This document shows, piece by piece, positions 28,114 through 36,978 of a stretch of 64,000 nucleotides of DNA. A program made the translations under genes and the position numbers. The stretch is from Gracilimonas sp040117685 (GTDB lineage Bacteria; Bacteroidota; Rhodothermia; Balneolales; Balneolaceae), in contig NZ_JBEDYP020000002.1 in the NCBI RefSeq assembly GCF_040117685.2, positions 217,820 to 281,819 on the forward strand, in the 5' to 3' direction. The stretch's first letter is position 1. Each line of letters opens with the position of its first letter. The notes under the pieces were generated by a model, which saw nothing but the letters and a program-made list of their open reading frames with translations, searched no databases and was not told where the DNA came from.

Positions 28114-29205
28114 TTACTTGAGCCTTTGTATCCAGAACTCCGAGTTCAGGTTTCTTTTCCCAAAAAGAATTTTCTTTGAGTTATAAACAAGTACATCACC
28201 GTTTGAAAATGTCTTAATCTCTCCATAGGGGAAGGGTCTGTCGTAATCATATCCTTTCGGCCCTGTATTATAGAACTTAGTCATAGAATCAGGGTGAGCA
28301 ATATTAACTCCAAAACTTGAAGCATAATACAAATATCCATTTTGCATAATATCCATGTTTAAAGGATATACGCCTTCGAATGTTCTTATTCTGCCTTCAT
28401 ATAAGTTATTATAACTATCAAGCTCTCTTAATTTTTCCCAGGTTTGCCCATCGTCATTTGAGATTAGAAGCCTCCGAACGGCAATTGAAATAATTCGGTC
28501 TTGCTCATCAACCTCTAAAAATTTGATGTCGTCATAATCTTTGCCAATCGAGTTGGTTATCTTATTCCAGGTCTTTCCTCTGTCACTGGATTTAAACATA
28601 CCCCCCTTGCATCCTGCGAAAATATCTCCTTTACTATTTGTGGCAACAACATCCACAATACTTCCCCACCAACTGTTTTGATAAAAATTGGTATGGTATT
28701 TGGATTCATCGGTCAGGTTAACCGTTACCACTCCTTGTAATTTAGATATATACATATAATTATCATCATCGAAAGCGATATCATACATCTTAAAAGGCCC
28801 GATTACTTTCTCCCACTTCCATCTATCTTTTGATCTGTAGATTTCTTGCTTATCTACCATTATTGGAGAATGCCAAAATGTATCCTCAACAACAACTTCG
28901 CCTATTGCATAGTAGGTATCACCTCTTCGTTCAATATGACTAAAATGCGTTGAATCAGGTTTTTTATACCTTTTAAATGATTTTCCGGAGTCGGATGAGA
29001 CATACCACCTTTTTTTCGAACCTATGTATAAGTCTCCGTTAATATCAGTGTTTACCGAAGTGATCGAATCTGAGACAAAATAGTTTATTTCTCTCCACTC
29101 AAATGCCGGTATTTTTTTCTTTTTAGAGGAACCTGCAGTGTTAAATATGTCGCAACCGGACACCAAAAATGCAGGAAAAAAGAAGATTAGAAGTAATTTT
29201 TTCAT
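28114..29205 (-). CDS. Lipoprotein with sialidase/BNR-type Asp-box repeats
   Basis: Lipoprotein of 363 residues: signal LLLIFFFPAFLVSGC with a consensus lipobox (lipidated Cys at 18). The mature part is a beta-propeller-like protein with Asp-box motifs SSDSGKSFKRY, SSDRGKTWNKI and SNDDGQTWEKL at about 40-residue-scale positions, as in BNR/Vps10-type repeats. Such proteins often bind or hydrolyse glycans, but no sialidase catalytic residues are evident, so a binding or structural role is more likely. It is transcribed toward the GH20 hexosaminidase; its start region overlaps no other gene. Confidence 0.8.
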   Translation of the reverse strand: MKKLLLIFFFPAFLVSGCDIFNTAGSSKKKKIPAFEWREINYFVSDSITSVNTDINGDLYIGSKKRWYVSSDSGKSFKRYKKPDSTHFSHIERRGDTYYAIGEVVVEDTFWHSPIMVDKQEIYRSKDRWKWEKVIGPFKMYDIAFDDDNYMYISKLQGVVTVNLTDESKYHTNFYQNSWWGSIVDVVATNSKGDIFAGCKGGMFKSSDRGKTWNKITNSIGKDYDDIKFLEVDEQDRIISIAVRRLLISNDDGQTWEKLRELDSYNNLYEGRIRTFEGVYPLNMDIMQNGYLYYASSFGVNIAHPDSMTKFYNTGPKGYDYDRPFPYGEIKTFSNGDVLVYNSKKILFGKRNLNSEFWIQRLK

Positions 29206-29287
29206 GACCCGAATTTTTTCTCTCTTGTTTAATATAGCAATCGGGTTGTTAAAAGCAACACAATCTGCTAAATCCGGGTTATTCTGT

Positions 29288-30376
29288 TCACATAAGCATC
29301 AGATCTCTTCTTTTCTTCCAGTCGGCTATAAATTTTCCAATTATAAGGATTATGGTAAGTGGGATAACTATCCAAATCATCCCCCACTCCATTGTTTCTT
29401 TTAGTGCATGTTGCATGGCAATTAACACCAGGTAAGTCATATACGCCAAATAATAGAAAAGAAATCCTACAGCTTCCGGTCTTCCCAGTTCTTTTGCAGG
29501 CCAGAAAAGCGGTAAACAGGCCGCCGCAACAATCACCATGAACGGTAAATCGAGCCTGATGGCATCCATAGACACATCCAAAGCACCCGGAGCTACAATA
29601 ATGGTCAGACTTAACGTAAGTAGTATATTGTACAGGTTACTACCCATCACATTGGCAACGGCCGTGTCAGAATCATCCCGCCGCACAGCTGAAAGTGAAG
29701 TAGCCACCTCAGGGAGCGAAGTTCCGATAGAAACAATGGTTAATCCAATGATAAGTTCTGAAATCCCCAAAATACCGGCAATTTCCACTGCCGACTGAAC
29801 CATCCAGCGGGAGCCCATCACAATAAGGACCAAGCCGGCCAGCAATAGAAGAATGTATTTTCCATAGAAAAGTGTGGTAACCGGTTCATCCAGCTTTGGT
29901 TGGTCTTCTTTATTCAGCTTGTTATCCCTTCGGTCTTTTTTGATTTGGGAGTACATAAAAACAGAATACGCCACCAATGCGGCAAATATAATGAGTCCGT
30001 CGGTAAGCGTAAGCAAGCCGTCCATGGCCAGTACATAAAGCAAAATGCTGGCTCCTATAACTACCGGGACATCAATTTTAATAATCCGGTTTGTGATTTT
30101 AAGCGGTTTTACCAATCCCGCTATACCCAAAATCAGCAATATGTTTGCGATGTTACTACCCAGGATATTTCCCAGAACCAGGTCAGGTTTGCCCTCGGCC
30201 GCTGCTTGTAAACTGATGGCTAGTTCGGGAGCCCCGGTAGCAAAGGCCACTACGGTCAACCCCATAACCACCGGAGACACGCTCCAGGCTAAGCCGAATT
30301 TATCTACCGACTTCAGGAACAATTCTGCCCCAATAATCAGCGTAACCAACCCAATGATGAATAATAAAACCGTCAT
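29288..30376 (-). CDS. Calcium/sodium antiporter, CaCA family (YrbG type)
   Basis: Inner-membrane antiporter of 362 residues with about ten helices. Both inverted alpha-repeats are present: VMGLTVVAFATGAPELAISL with GNILGSNIANILLIL (about residues 38-85), and IIGLTIVSIGTSLPEVATSL with ANVMGSNLYNILL (about 210-250). The acidic and small residues in these repeats form the ion site in the family. It should exchange Na+ or H+ for Ca2+ at the inner membrane. Between the halves is a charged cytoplasmic loop with KKDRRDNKLNKEDQ. No partner genes are obvious. Confidence 0.92.
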   Translation of the reverse strand: MTVLLFIIGLVTLIIGAELFLKSVDKFGLAWSVSPVVMGLTVVAFATGAPELAISLQAAAEGKPDLVLGNILGSNIANILLILGIAGLVKPLKITNRIIKIDVPVVIGASILLYVLAMDGLLTLTDGLIIFAALVAYSVFMYSQIKKDRRDNKLNKEDQPKLDEPVTTLFYGKYILLLLAGLVLIVMGSRWMVQSAVEIAGILGISELIIGLTIVSIGTSLPEVATSLSAVRRDDSDTAVANVMGSNLYNILLTLSLTIIVAPGALDVSMDAIRLDLPFMVIVAAACLPLFWPAKELGRPEAVGFLFYYLAYMTYLVLIAMQHALKETMEWGMIWIVIPLTIILIIGKFIADWKKRRDLMLM

Positions 30377-30546
30377 TTTTGATGAATTTTCTTTTAACTG
30401 AAACCGCCTGAAACTACCATAAATTACACTTCAAAACGTATGCAAAACCGCTAAAACTTGTTACACATTTCCATTATTTCAGCAGCTCTTTTATTTAGGT
30501 TCATTTACCTATATTGGGCCACACTGATAAATCAAATTCAACTCCT

Positions 30547-31830
30547 ATGAAATTCTGCCGTATTCTATTCACCTTCATTGTATCACTGTTCATTTATTCC
30601 TCATCTTTTGCTCAACGGACCATCATCCATGCGGGCACACTTATAGACGGAGTTTCGGATGAAGCCCGGAGTGAAGTAAGTATCATTGTAGAGAATAATA
30701 AGATCATAGCGGTTGAAAACGGCTATGTTTCCGCAAACAGAAACGATGAGGTAATAGATCTGAAATCCAAAACCGTACTACCCGGACTCATTGACCTCCA
30801 CGTGCACCTTGAAAGTGAAACCAGTCCTCAAAAGTATTTGGAACCCTTCACCTTCGATGATGCCGAGAAAGCATTTCGATCGGTTCAATACGCGGAAGAA
30901 ACTTTGATGGCAGGGTTTACAACCGTTCGTGAACTTGGAGGTTCCGGCGTTAATATTGCACTGCGTGATGCCATTAAAGGTGGATATGTGGATGGCCCAC
31001 GTATCATCACGGTTGGAAAATCGTTGGCAACCACAGGCGGACATGCCGACCCTACCAACGGATGGAAGAAAGACCTGATGGGAAGTCCCGATCCGGCAGA
31101 CGGTGTTTTGAACGGAGTTGCTGAGGCCCGGGAAGCCGTTCGCCAGCGATATAAAAACGGAGCGGATCATATCAAAATAACAGCAACCGGCGGTGTATTG
31201 AGTGTTGCCAAATCGGGCGATGCCCCTCAGTTCTTTATGGATGAACTTAATGCCATTGTAGAAACGGCCGGTGAATACGGAATGCATGTTGCTGCCCATG
31301 CTCACGGAGCTGAAGGTATGAAACGAGCTGTGGAAGCCGGAGTAAGGACCATAGAACACGGAACCAAGATGACGCCTGAAGTCATGGATTTAATGATCGA
31401 AAAAGGAACTTATTATGTCCCTACCATTTCAGCCGGAAAGTGGGTAGCTGAAAAGGCAAAAGTGGATGGTTACTATCCTGAATTGGTCGTACCCAAAGCT
31501 CTTGAAATTGGCCCCATGATACAAAACACTTTTGCTGATGCGTACAAACGAGGAGTTAAAATTGCTTTTGGTACCGATGCCGGTGTTTTCCCGCACGGGC
31601 TCAATGGCAGAGAGTTTCAATATATGACCGAAGTGGGGATGCCGGTGATGGAAGCTATTCAAAGTGCAACCATGACAGCAGCCACCGTTTTGGGAATGGA
31701 AGCAGAAATAGGATCCATAGAAACAGGTAAACTGGCAGATATCGTAGCTACTGACAAAAATCCACTCGAAGATGTAACAACTCTGGAGCGAGTTTCTTTT
31801 GTGATGAAAGATGGTGTGATTTATAAATGA
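30547..31830 (+). CDS. Exported metal-dependent amidohydrolase
   Basis: Amidohydrolase-superfamily enzyme of 427 residues from ATG 30547, which gives a signal peptide (MKFCRILFTFIVSLF, end SSSFAQ); the in-frame upstream ATG at 30514 is less likely. Metal-site motifs are complete: HVHLE (H85, H87), DHIKITATGG with a probable carboxylated lysine, HVAAHAHG, TIEHGT and AFGTDAG, ending with LADIVATDKNPLEDV. This subgroup (imidazolonepropionase-like, includes Xaa-Pro dipeptidases and carboxypeptidase-like enzymes) hydrolyses peptides or cyclic amides; the substrate cannot be told. The signal peptide puts it in the periplasm. Confidence 0.88.
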   Translation: MKFCRILFTFIVSLFIYSSSFAQRTIIHAGTLIDGVSDEARSEVSIIVENNKIIAVENGYVSANRNDEVIDLKSKTVLPGLIDLHVHLESETSPQKYLEPFTFDDAEKAFRSVQYAEETLMAGFTTVRELGGSGVNIALRDAIKGGYVDGPRIITVGKSLATTGGHADPTNGWKKDLMGSPDPADGVLNGVAEAREAVRQRYKNGADHIKITATGGVLSVAKSGDAPQFFMDELNAIVETAGEYGMHVAAHAHGAEGMKRAVEAGVRTIEHGTKMTPEVMDLMIEKGTYYVPTISAGKWVAEKAKVDGYYPELVVPKALEIGPMIQNTFADAYKRGVKIAFGTDAGVFPHGLNGREFQYMTEVGMPVMEAIQSATMTAATVLGMEAEIGSIETGKLADIVATDKNPLEDVTTLERVSFVMKDGVIYK

Positions 31831-31864
31831 GTAATTAACAGCACCATGTAGTCTTTTATTTTTT

Positions 31865-32389
31865 ATGATCAATAAAAATTCCAAAAAACGACTCATTAAC
31901 CGACTTCAATGGACTTTCCAGGTCGAGGGAATGAATGTAGTTATGTTTTTTGGAATTATGATCTTTCTCAACTTCCAGTACTCTCTGTACGACATCTTTT
32001 TCTTGTCTTATGGATTATTTTTGATGTGTTTTATTCTGTTCCAGGGCACCTATTATTGGTGGATAAAGTATTCCGTATTAACGGAACGGCCGGTTTTTAA
32101 AAGTACGGCCCTCTCCCGTTTCCGGAGTTTTAAGAGACAGAGCCAACTTATGATTACGCTGATACCTGTAGTTCTGATCATTCAGTGGTTAGTTTCTGGT
32201 AAAACCCTTTCAACTGATAATCTCATTGGGTGGGCCGTTTTTGCAAACCTGTTTGGTGTGTGTGAATACATCAACTACTACCATAAACAGTTAATGTACG
32301 ACAACCGCAACGACCTGAGGTACCTGCTTCAAAACCGAAAACTGAAGGAAGCATCTCTGCATAAAGACCTGAGAGAGAATAAAATCTGA
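31865..32389 (+). CDS. Four-helix membrane protein of unknown function
   Basis: Predicted inner-membrane protein of 174 residues. Hydrophobic segments lie at about 23-40 (MNVVMFFGIMIFLNF), 44-62 (IFFLSYGLFLMCFILF), 95-112 (MITLIPVVLIIQWLV) and 120-137 (GWAVFANLFGVCEYIN), with a basic N-terminus and a charged C-terminal tail rich in Lys/Asn/Arg. I do not recognise a family. It follows the amidohydrolase by 34 bases and precedes a cupin gene by 90; an operon is possible but not shown by overlap. Confidence 0.65.
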   Translation: MINKNSKKRLINRLQWTFQVEGMNVVMFFGIMIFLNFQYSLYDIFFLSYGLFLMCFILFQGTYYWWIKYSVLTERPVFKSTALSRFRSFKRQSQLMITLIPVVLIIQWLVSGKTLSTDNLIGWAVFANLFGVCEYINYYHKQLMYDNRNDLRYLLQNRKLKEASLHKDLRENKI

Positions 32390-32479
32390 GTTTAAATCGA
32401 TTATGAATAATGGCATGATGTCGCAATAGTCCGGCCAATTTTGTAAGATGTTAAGGCACATTCACTTAATAACGGAACT

Positions 32480-32776
32480 ATGACGATAGATGCTATTAAA
32501 GAACAGCTTAAGACAGCTAAAAATCCGGTTGCCAAATCTTTTCATATCGGAGATCACTTTAAAGTTCTCATCTTTGGTTTTAACAAGGGAATGAAGCTGG
32601 AAGACCATAAAGCCCATCATCCCACCAAACTTCTTGTGCTGGAAGGAGAAGTAATTTATCATCAGCAAAAAAAAGACATTCGCCTGAAAAAACACCAGGA
32701 AGTGGATATCCCGGCCGAAGTCAGCCATTCCGTTGCTGCTCTTGATGATGCGATTGTTTTACTCACCCAGGGATAA
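32480..32776 (+). CDS. Small single-domain cupin
   Basis: Cupin of 98 residues. The beta-barrel motifs are reduced but recognisable: G(M)KLEDHKAHHPTKLLVLEGEVIYH (about residues 37-60) and DIPAEVSHSVAALDDAIVLL (about 74-94), with histidines that could bind a metal. Small cupins of this type are often sugar/metal-binding or quality-control proteins; function is not predictable. It is just upstream of the ArsR-family operon but has a separate start, and the ArsR operator region lies between them. Confidence 0.8.
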   Translation: MTIDAIKEQLKTAKNPVAKSFHIGDHFKVLIFGFNKGMKLEDHKAHHPTKLLVLEGEVIYHQQKKDIRLKKHQEVDIPAEVSHSVAALDDAIVLLTQG

Positions 32777-32838
32777 AAGCTGTCTTTTAGCGAGCGTTTC
32801 ATCAACTTTATAACACATCAATATTCATTCCATAATAA

Positions 32839-32892
32839 TATAATTTGCGTAACCATTTAGTTACACATATATTCGTGTAACCAATTAGTTAC
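32839..32892 (+). promoter_or_regulatory. TATAAT box and paired ArsR-type operators
   Basis: TATAAT at 32839-32844 is followed by two near-identical palindromic 16-mers: GTAACCATTTAGTTAC at 32849-32864 and GTAACCAATTAGTTAC at 32877-32892, 28 bases apart. Their inner halves also form GTTACAC/GTGTAAC. They end 14 bases before the ArsR gene start, the ordinary position for autoregulation. No good -35 element is visible. Confidence 0.75.
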
Positions 32893-32906
32893 TTAAATGA
32901 ATTTCT

Positions 32907-33227
32907 ATGTCTAAGGATGTTTTCCAGGCCATTGCTGACCCAACCCGTAGGGAAATCATAGATTTACTGGCCGGTCAGTCTCTCCCTGTTAATGATGTCG
33001 CTGAGAAATTTGACATGAGCCGGCCTGCGGTATCAAAGCACTTAAAAATACTGAATGAGTGTGGATTAGTGGTAATTAAGCAACAAGGGCGAAAGCGTTT
33101 TTGCAGAGCCGATACCCGGAAGCTTCAGGAAGTAATGGAGTGGACACAGCAATACCGGGAATTCTGGAATCAAAAACTGGACACGCTGGAAGCCCTGCTT
33201 AACGATATAGATGAAACTTCAACGTAA
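32907..33227 (+). CDS. ArsR-family winged-helix repressor
   Basis: Repressor of 106 residues with IADPTRREIIDLLAGQSLPVNDVAEKF and the recognition helix MSRPAVSKHLKILNECGLV (about residues 38-56), then the wing KQQGRKRFC. The ArsR metal-binding CxC pair is absent, and the sequence resembles the subgroup paired with SRPBCC/AHSA1 genes. It is followed by such a gene after 17 bases, and two palindromes sit directly upstream, so autoregulation is likely. The signal it senses is unknown, perhaps a small ligand bound by the SRPBCC partner. Confidence 0.9.
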   Translation: MSKDVFQAIADPTRREIIDLLAGQSLPVNDVAEKFDMSRPAVSKHLKILNECGLVVIKQQGRKRFCRADTRKLQEVMEWTQQYREFWNQKLDTLEALLNDIDETST

Positions 33228-33244
33228 TGGAGCAGTCATGAATA

Positions 33245-33778
33245 ATGAAAAAGGCGTATTTACTGAACCTGGAACCGTTCGTTTTGAACGAAATGCTACC
33301 CGGACCGGTTGAAAGGGTCTGGGATTATCTTACGAAGTCAGAGCTGAAGGCAAAATGGCTGTCTGCCGGAGATGTAGAAACAGAAACAGGAGGAAAAGTT
33401 ACGCATGAATTTAATCATACCCGCTTATCTCCTGAAGAAGATCCATGGCCGGAAAAGTATAAGGATCTGAAAGACGGTGACACTTCCCACGGTGTTGTTA
33501 CACAATGCGATCCCCCACACCTGCTTAGCTATACCTGGGCCGAAGGCGATGGAACCGGATCTGAAGTTACTTTTGAGCTATTTCCTGAAGGCGATAGAGT
33601 AAAGCTGGTTCTCACGCACCGGCAGCTGCCTGACGAAAAAGAGGTTCAGCTTGGTGTTGGTGCAGGCTGGCATACTCACCTTGGCATTTTGATAGATCTG
33701 CTGGAAGGAAATACACCAAAAGGTTTCTGGAAAGTGCACATGCCCCTGGAGAAAGAATACGAGCAGTTGCTCTCATAA
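33245..33778 (+). CDS. SRPBCC (AHSA1-type) domain protein
   Basis: Protein of 177 residues of the START/SRPBCC hydrophobic-cavity fold: LPGPVERVWDYLTKSELKAKWL (about 18-39), YTWAEGDGTGSEVTFELFPEGDRVKLVLTHRQL (about 97-129) and GWHTHLGILIDLLEG near the end. This is the AHSA1-like subgroup that is regularly encoded with an ArsR-family repressor, as here. Such proteins bind lipophilic ligands or act with chaperones; no enzymatic residues are visible. The gene follows the repressor after 17 bases and precedes a DUF6940-like gene after 16, so the three probably form one operon. Confidence 0.9.
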   Translation: MKKAYLLNLEPFVLNEMLPGPVERVWDYLTKSELKAKWLSAGDVETETGGKVTHEFNHTRLSPEEDPWPEKYKDLKDGDTSHGVVTQCDPPHLLSYTWAEGDGTGSEVTFELFPEGDRVKLVLTHRQLPDEKEVQLGVGAGWHTHLGILIDLLEGNTPKGFWKVHMPLEKEYEQLLS

Positions 33779-33794
33779 CTGCATCGATTAGACT

Positions 33795-34376
33795 ATGTGG
33801 AATATTCTCGAAATCGAATCTGACGACAATCATCATAAGTTCAGGATTACTCACCTGAAGAAACCGATTTCAAACCAACAGTTTTTAGAACTACTAAGTG
33901 AGGAAAGAGATTTTCGCACATTCTATAATAATGTTCTTAAAGAGCTTCCATTTGAAGCCTTCTTTTGGGAAAACAAACCCATGTCATCTTCGAGCATGCA
34001 CCGGGAGTATGAATTTAATGTCATTAATAGTAATTACCTGGCCAATAAGTCTCCTGATTTTGAAACCTTTAGTTCTTATTTCAAGGCTGAACAAGATGTG
34101 GTGAGTTTCAGAAATTTGGGGAATGATGCACAACTTATCGCTCCCTGCCCTATTGACGGGCAAAGCGGCTATGCCCACATCGGGACTTTTATTCGGGAGG
34201 CGCCGAAATCGCAGATACAGAACCTTTGGAAACGGACCGGTGAGGAAATGCTGGGGGCGATTGAAAATGAACCACTTTGGTTGAGCACATCGGGATTGGG
34301 CGTTTTCTGGTTACACATTCGAATAGATTCAGTACCAAAATATTACCAAACCAGCGCCTATAAATCTGTTGGGTAA
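33795..34376 (+). CDS. DUF6940-like protein
   Basis: A 193-residue protein of unknown function. The recognisable core is FRNLGNDAQLIAPCPIDGQSGYAHIGTFIREAP followed by STSGLGVFWLHIRIDSVPKYYQ, which I associate with the DUF6940 family; in the N-terminal half, FEAFFWENKPMSSSSM is also characteristic. There is no signal peptide, so it is cytosolic. It is the third gene of the ArsR-SRPBCC cluster by spacing (16 bases). No catalytic motif is evident. Ends 42 bases before the methyltransferase gene. Confidence 0.75.
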   Translation: MWNILEIESDDNHHKFRITHLKKPISNQQFLELLSEERDFRTFYNNVLKELPFEAFFWENKPMSSSSMHREYEFNVINSNYLANKSPDFETFSSYFKAEQDVVSFRNLGNDAQLIAPCPIDGQSGYAHIGTFIREAPKSQIQNLWKRTGEEMLGAIENEPLWLSTSGLGVFWLHIRIDSVPKYYQTSAYKSVG

Positions 34377-34418
34377 GTAATATCTTCCATTGCTGATTCC
34401 TATGATTCCATTTGTATA

Positions 34419-35090
34419 TTGCATCTGATGGAATCCAAAAAACTTTCAGAACAATTAAGAAAGCCCACCGGCAAAGAAGGTCTTGAAGTAGCCAAAGCCT
34501 TAAACGAATCCAACCAGGGACTTTATGACCTCTCATTCGAAATGCTGGACCTGAAACCACATCATAACCTTCTCGAAATTGGTTTCGGGAACGGAAAGCA
34601 CTTTTCTCAATACCTTGAAATTGAAGCAGAACTCAAGCTAACCGGTGTAGATTATTCTACCGACATGTGTGAAGAAGCCAAAGCCCGTAATTCCACTTTA
34701 ATTGATGAGGGTAAGCTTACTATTCACCACGCTGATACTTCCTCTCTTCCCTTCAGGGATAATGAGTTTGATATCATCATAGCTCATAATGTGATTTATT
34801 TCCTGAATCCACCGGAAACCCATCTGCAGGAGATAAAGAGAGTACTGAAGCCCAACGGTACTTTTATGATAGGATATCGACCCCGACACTCCATTGAACA
34901 CCTGGAGTTCACCCAACATAATTTCCTGCTTTACGAAACAGATGAACTGATCGAACTTATGAGATCCAATGGGTTTACTGTTTCTGATCAACGAATTAAC
35001 AACTATCAGAAATCAGCTGTTGATGGTACATCGTTTCAGGTTGCTGACGCTTGTTTATTGGTAAAAAAGAAAACGCCTCCATCTGATTAA
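34419..35090 (+). CDS. Class I SAM-dependent methyltransferase
   Basis: Methyltransferase of 223 residues. Motif I LLEIGFGNGKHF (about residues 50-61) binds SAM, followed by the acidic TGVDYSTDMCEEAKARN, the motif after strand 4 (FDIIIAHNVIYFLNPPE) and LKEIKRVLKPNG-like QEIKRVLKPNGTFMIGYRP. It belongs to the Methyltransf_11 group and probably methylates a small molecule, substrate unknown. Its last codons double as the A-rich side of a terminator for the convergent nuclease gene, so the two transcripts overlap. Confidence 0.88.
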   Translation: MHLMESKKLSEQLRKPTGKEGLEVAKALNESNQGLYDLSFEMLDLKPHHNLLEIGFGNGKHFSQYLEIEAELKLTGVDYSTDMCEEAKARNSTLIDEGKLTIHHADTSSLPFRDNEFDIIIAHNVIYFLNPPETHLQEIKRVLKPNGTFMIGYRPRHSIEHLEFTQHNFLLYETDELIELMRSNGFTVSDQRINNYQKSAVDGTSFQVADACLLVKKKTPPSD

Positions 35091-35103
35091 GACAAAGGCG
35101 TTT
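35061..35103 (-). terminator. Terminator of the secreted nuclease gene
   Basis: On the minus strand AAACGCCT (35103-35096) pairs with AGGCGTTT (35078-35071), an 8-base perfect stem, followed by TCTTTTTTAC. It lies 27 bases after the stop codon of the nuclease and inside the last codons of the convergent methyltransferase gene. Confidence 0.85.
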
Positions 35104-35129
35104 GAAAAAAGTACTTCCGTTTAAGCTGC

Positions 35130-36890
35130 CTATTTAATAAGCATCATTTTCTTGGTGAGTTGCTGTCCGGTGGCTGTTGACAACCTGTAAATATATACCC
35201 CACTTGACAGGTTGGAGGCATCAAAAGTAGCTGTTTTTTGTCCGGCCGACTGATTTTCACTCACCAGCGTAGCTACTTTTCTACCCATCACGTCAAATAC
35301 TTCCAACTGCACAAAACCGCTTTCGGATAAGCGATAAGAGATTTGAGTAGTTGGGTTAAAAGGATTAGGATAATTCTGATCGAGTGAGAAGCCTACCGGC
35401 TGTTCGCTCAGCTCATCTTCATTGCTTACCAGCGTAGTAAACTGGAAGCGAGTCCAGATGGGGTAATGATCGGAGGTAGAACTCAGGTAACTCCCAATAT
35501 AAGTCGTATTCTCTACCCGCTCAGTAGCCACTATATATTCATCCGCAAGCTCTGAGGTAATCGTTATATGATCGATGAATGAGCCGGATGCCTGGGAAGC
35601 AAATCCTCTCTCTTCCAGACTTTTGGTGATGATGGTGTACTCTTCATCCTGATCAAAATTGTCATAGGGAGAATCCTGACCGGAGGTAATAGATCCTTCA
35701 ATGGTATCATTATAGTCCCCTAAAAAGATCACATTGTCTGCTGCCCTCTCACTGTCCAGGTATTGCTTAATTTCAGCTGATGCATTCTCTCTCTGGTCAT
35801 AGGAATTGAAATCGTCAAATGCTTTTGCATGGATATTAAAAGCGTAAATCTCACGGGTTTCTCCTTCAACAGTGGCATTGAACCTGAAGAAGAGCGGATA
35901 GCGGCCATTCGCCCAGTTCGATTGGGTCATTCCGGAGGTAATCATCCCGGAATCGAGAGAGTCGATGGTTGCTCTTTTAAAGACAAAGGCTGTTTTCTGG
36001 GTTTGGGAGAAGTCAGCAACAAATCCGCCATACCCATCCAAACCGGCAATTAAATCTGCAAAATCAGCCGTATTGGAAATTTCCTGAAAGGCGTACAGAT
36101 CTGCATCCACCTCGGCTATCACGGTTCCTACATTTGCCATTTGCTCGGCTTCATCATCAGGGCCGTTACTGGCAGAACCGAACCACTCAATGTTCCAGGT
36201 GGCTACTTCAAAAGTCTGGTCTTTGGAAATTTCTTCGCCCGGATATTCGAAGGGGTCTGCGTTCAAATCTTCGGTATCTCTTGGTAGCAGCTGAAATGTG
36301 TCCTGATATCTCCCAACAATACCGACTATGGTCGTTACACCTTCAGGAGCTTCAGCTCCAACCAGATTCGTGAACCGGTCGATACGCAGTTCTCCGGTCC
36401 CGGTATTATCGGAAATGTCGTAATTCGTGTTACCCTGTAAAGAACCTGTGTGATCAATATCCACATTCATGGAAACCAGCTGACTTTCAAAATCACCGGA
36501 GTTCATTTCTTCAACAGTAATCTCCACAGGAGTAGTTCTGTGAGTGGAATCCGGAAAAAACTCCCAGGAAGTAGCATCAACAACCTGAAGCAGATCATTA
36601 AAAAAGCCAATCTCACCAGTTACTACAATGGAATCGCCACATTGAACATCCAGCGTAAATTCCTCTCTCATATTACCATAATCGAACCAGGCAATAGCTC
36701 CGGTTTCATCCTGAAAATAGACAGGGCCTGAAAATTCATCGGTTACGGTTACATGCCCCGTTACGGTAACCGTCGTTCCTTCGGTCTTTTCGCGGGCTTC
36801 TGAAATAGGTATTGGGTCTTGTGCAAAAAGAGCATTTACTGAAAACAGAAGAGCAAATAAGGTAAATAATGAATTCCGGGTTATCTTCAT
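35130..36890 (-). CDS. T9SS-exported EEP-family nuclease
   Basis: Protein of 586 residues. Signal peptide ending NALFAQ; an OB-fold-like N-terminal domain (EGTTVTVTGHVTV, YFQDETGAIAWFDYG, about 35-190); an endonuclease/exonuclease/phosphatase domain (about 225-490) with ATWNIEWFGSA, YAFQEIS, FLGDYNDT and SDHYPIW; and a C-terminal sorting domain with DQNYPNPFNPTTQISYRL (about 505-586). The catalytic residues of the EEP fold appear intact, so it is probably a cell-surface or released DNase that scavenges DNA as a nutrient or affects biofilm. It lies downstream of the ECF sigma/anti-sigma pair on the same strand, 88 bases away. Confidence 0.9.
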   Translation of the reverse strand: MKITRNSLFTLFALLFSVNALFAQDPIPISEAREKTEGTTVTVTGHVTVTDEFSGPVYFQDETGAIAWFDYGNMREEFTLDVQCGDSIVVTGEIGFFNDLLQVVDATSWEFFPDSTHRTTPVEITVEEMNSGDFESQLVSMNVDIDHTGSLQGNTNYDISDNTGTGELRIDRFTNLVGAEAPEGVTTIVGIVGRYQDTFQLLPRDTEDLNADPFEYPGEEISKDQTFEVATWNIEWFGSASNGPDDEAEQMANVGTVIAEVDADLYAFQEISNTADFADLIAGLDGYGGFVADFSQTQKTAFVFKRATIDSLDSGMITSGMTQSNWANGRYPLFFRFNATVEGETREIYAFNIHAKAFDDFNSYDQRENASAEIKQYLDSERAADNVIFLGDYNDTIEGSITSGQDSPYDNFDQDEEYTIITKSLEERGFASQASGSFIDHITITSELADEYIVATERVENTTYIGSYLSSTSDHYPIWTRFQFTTLVSNEDELSEQPVGFSLDQNYPNPFNPTTQISYRLSESGFVQLEVFDVMGRKVATLVSENQSAGQKTATFDASNLSSGVYIYRLSTATGQQLTKKMMLIK

Positions 36891-36978
36891 TTAGGATAAA
36901 GTGATTTGATGAATGTTTATTTAAAGATAGGACTTTTCAAACCCGAGTGCATATTCAGTAAGGTGTGAACCTCAAGTC

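Noticed and set aside
30778..31359. Minus-strand open frame of 193 codons opposite the amidohydrolase
   Set aside because: Shadow of a conserved enzyme gene with intact metal motifs.
31429..31896. Minus-strand open frame of 155 codons opposite the amidohydrolase end
   Set aside because: Shadow frame, rich in Cys, His and Phe as expected from reversed coding sequence, no domain.
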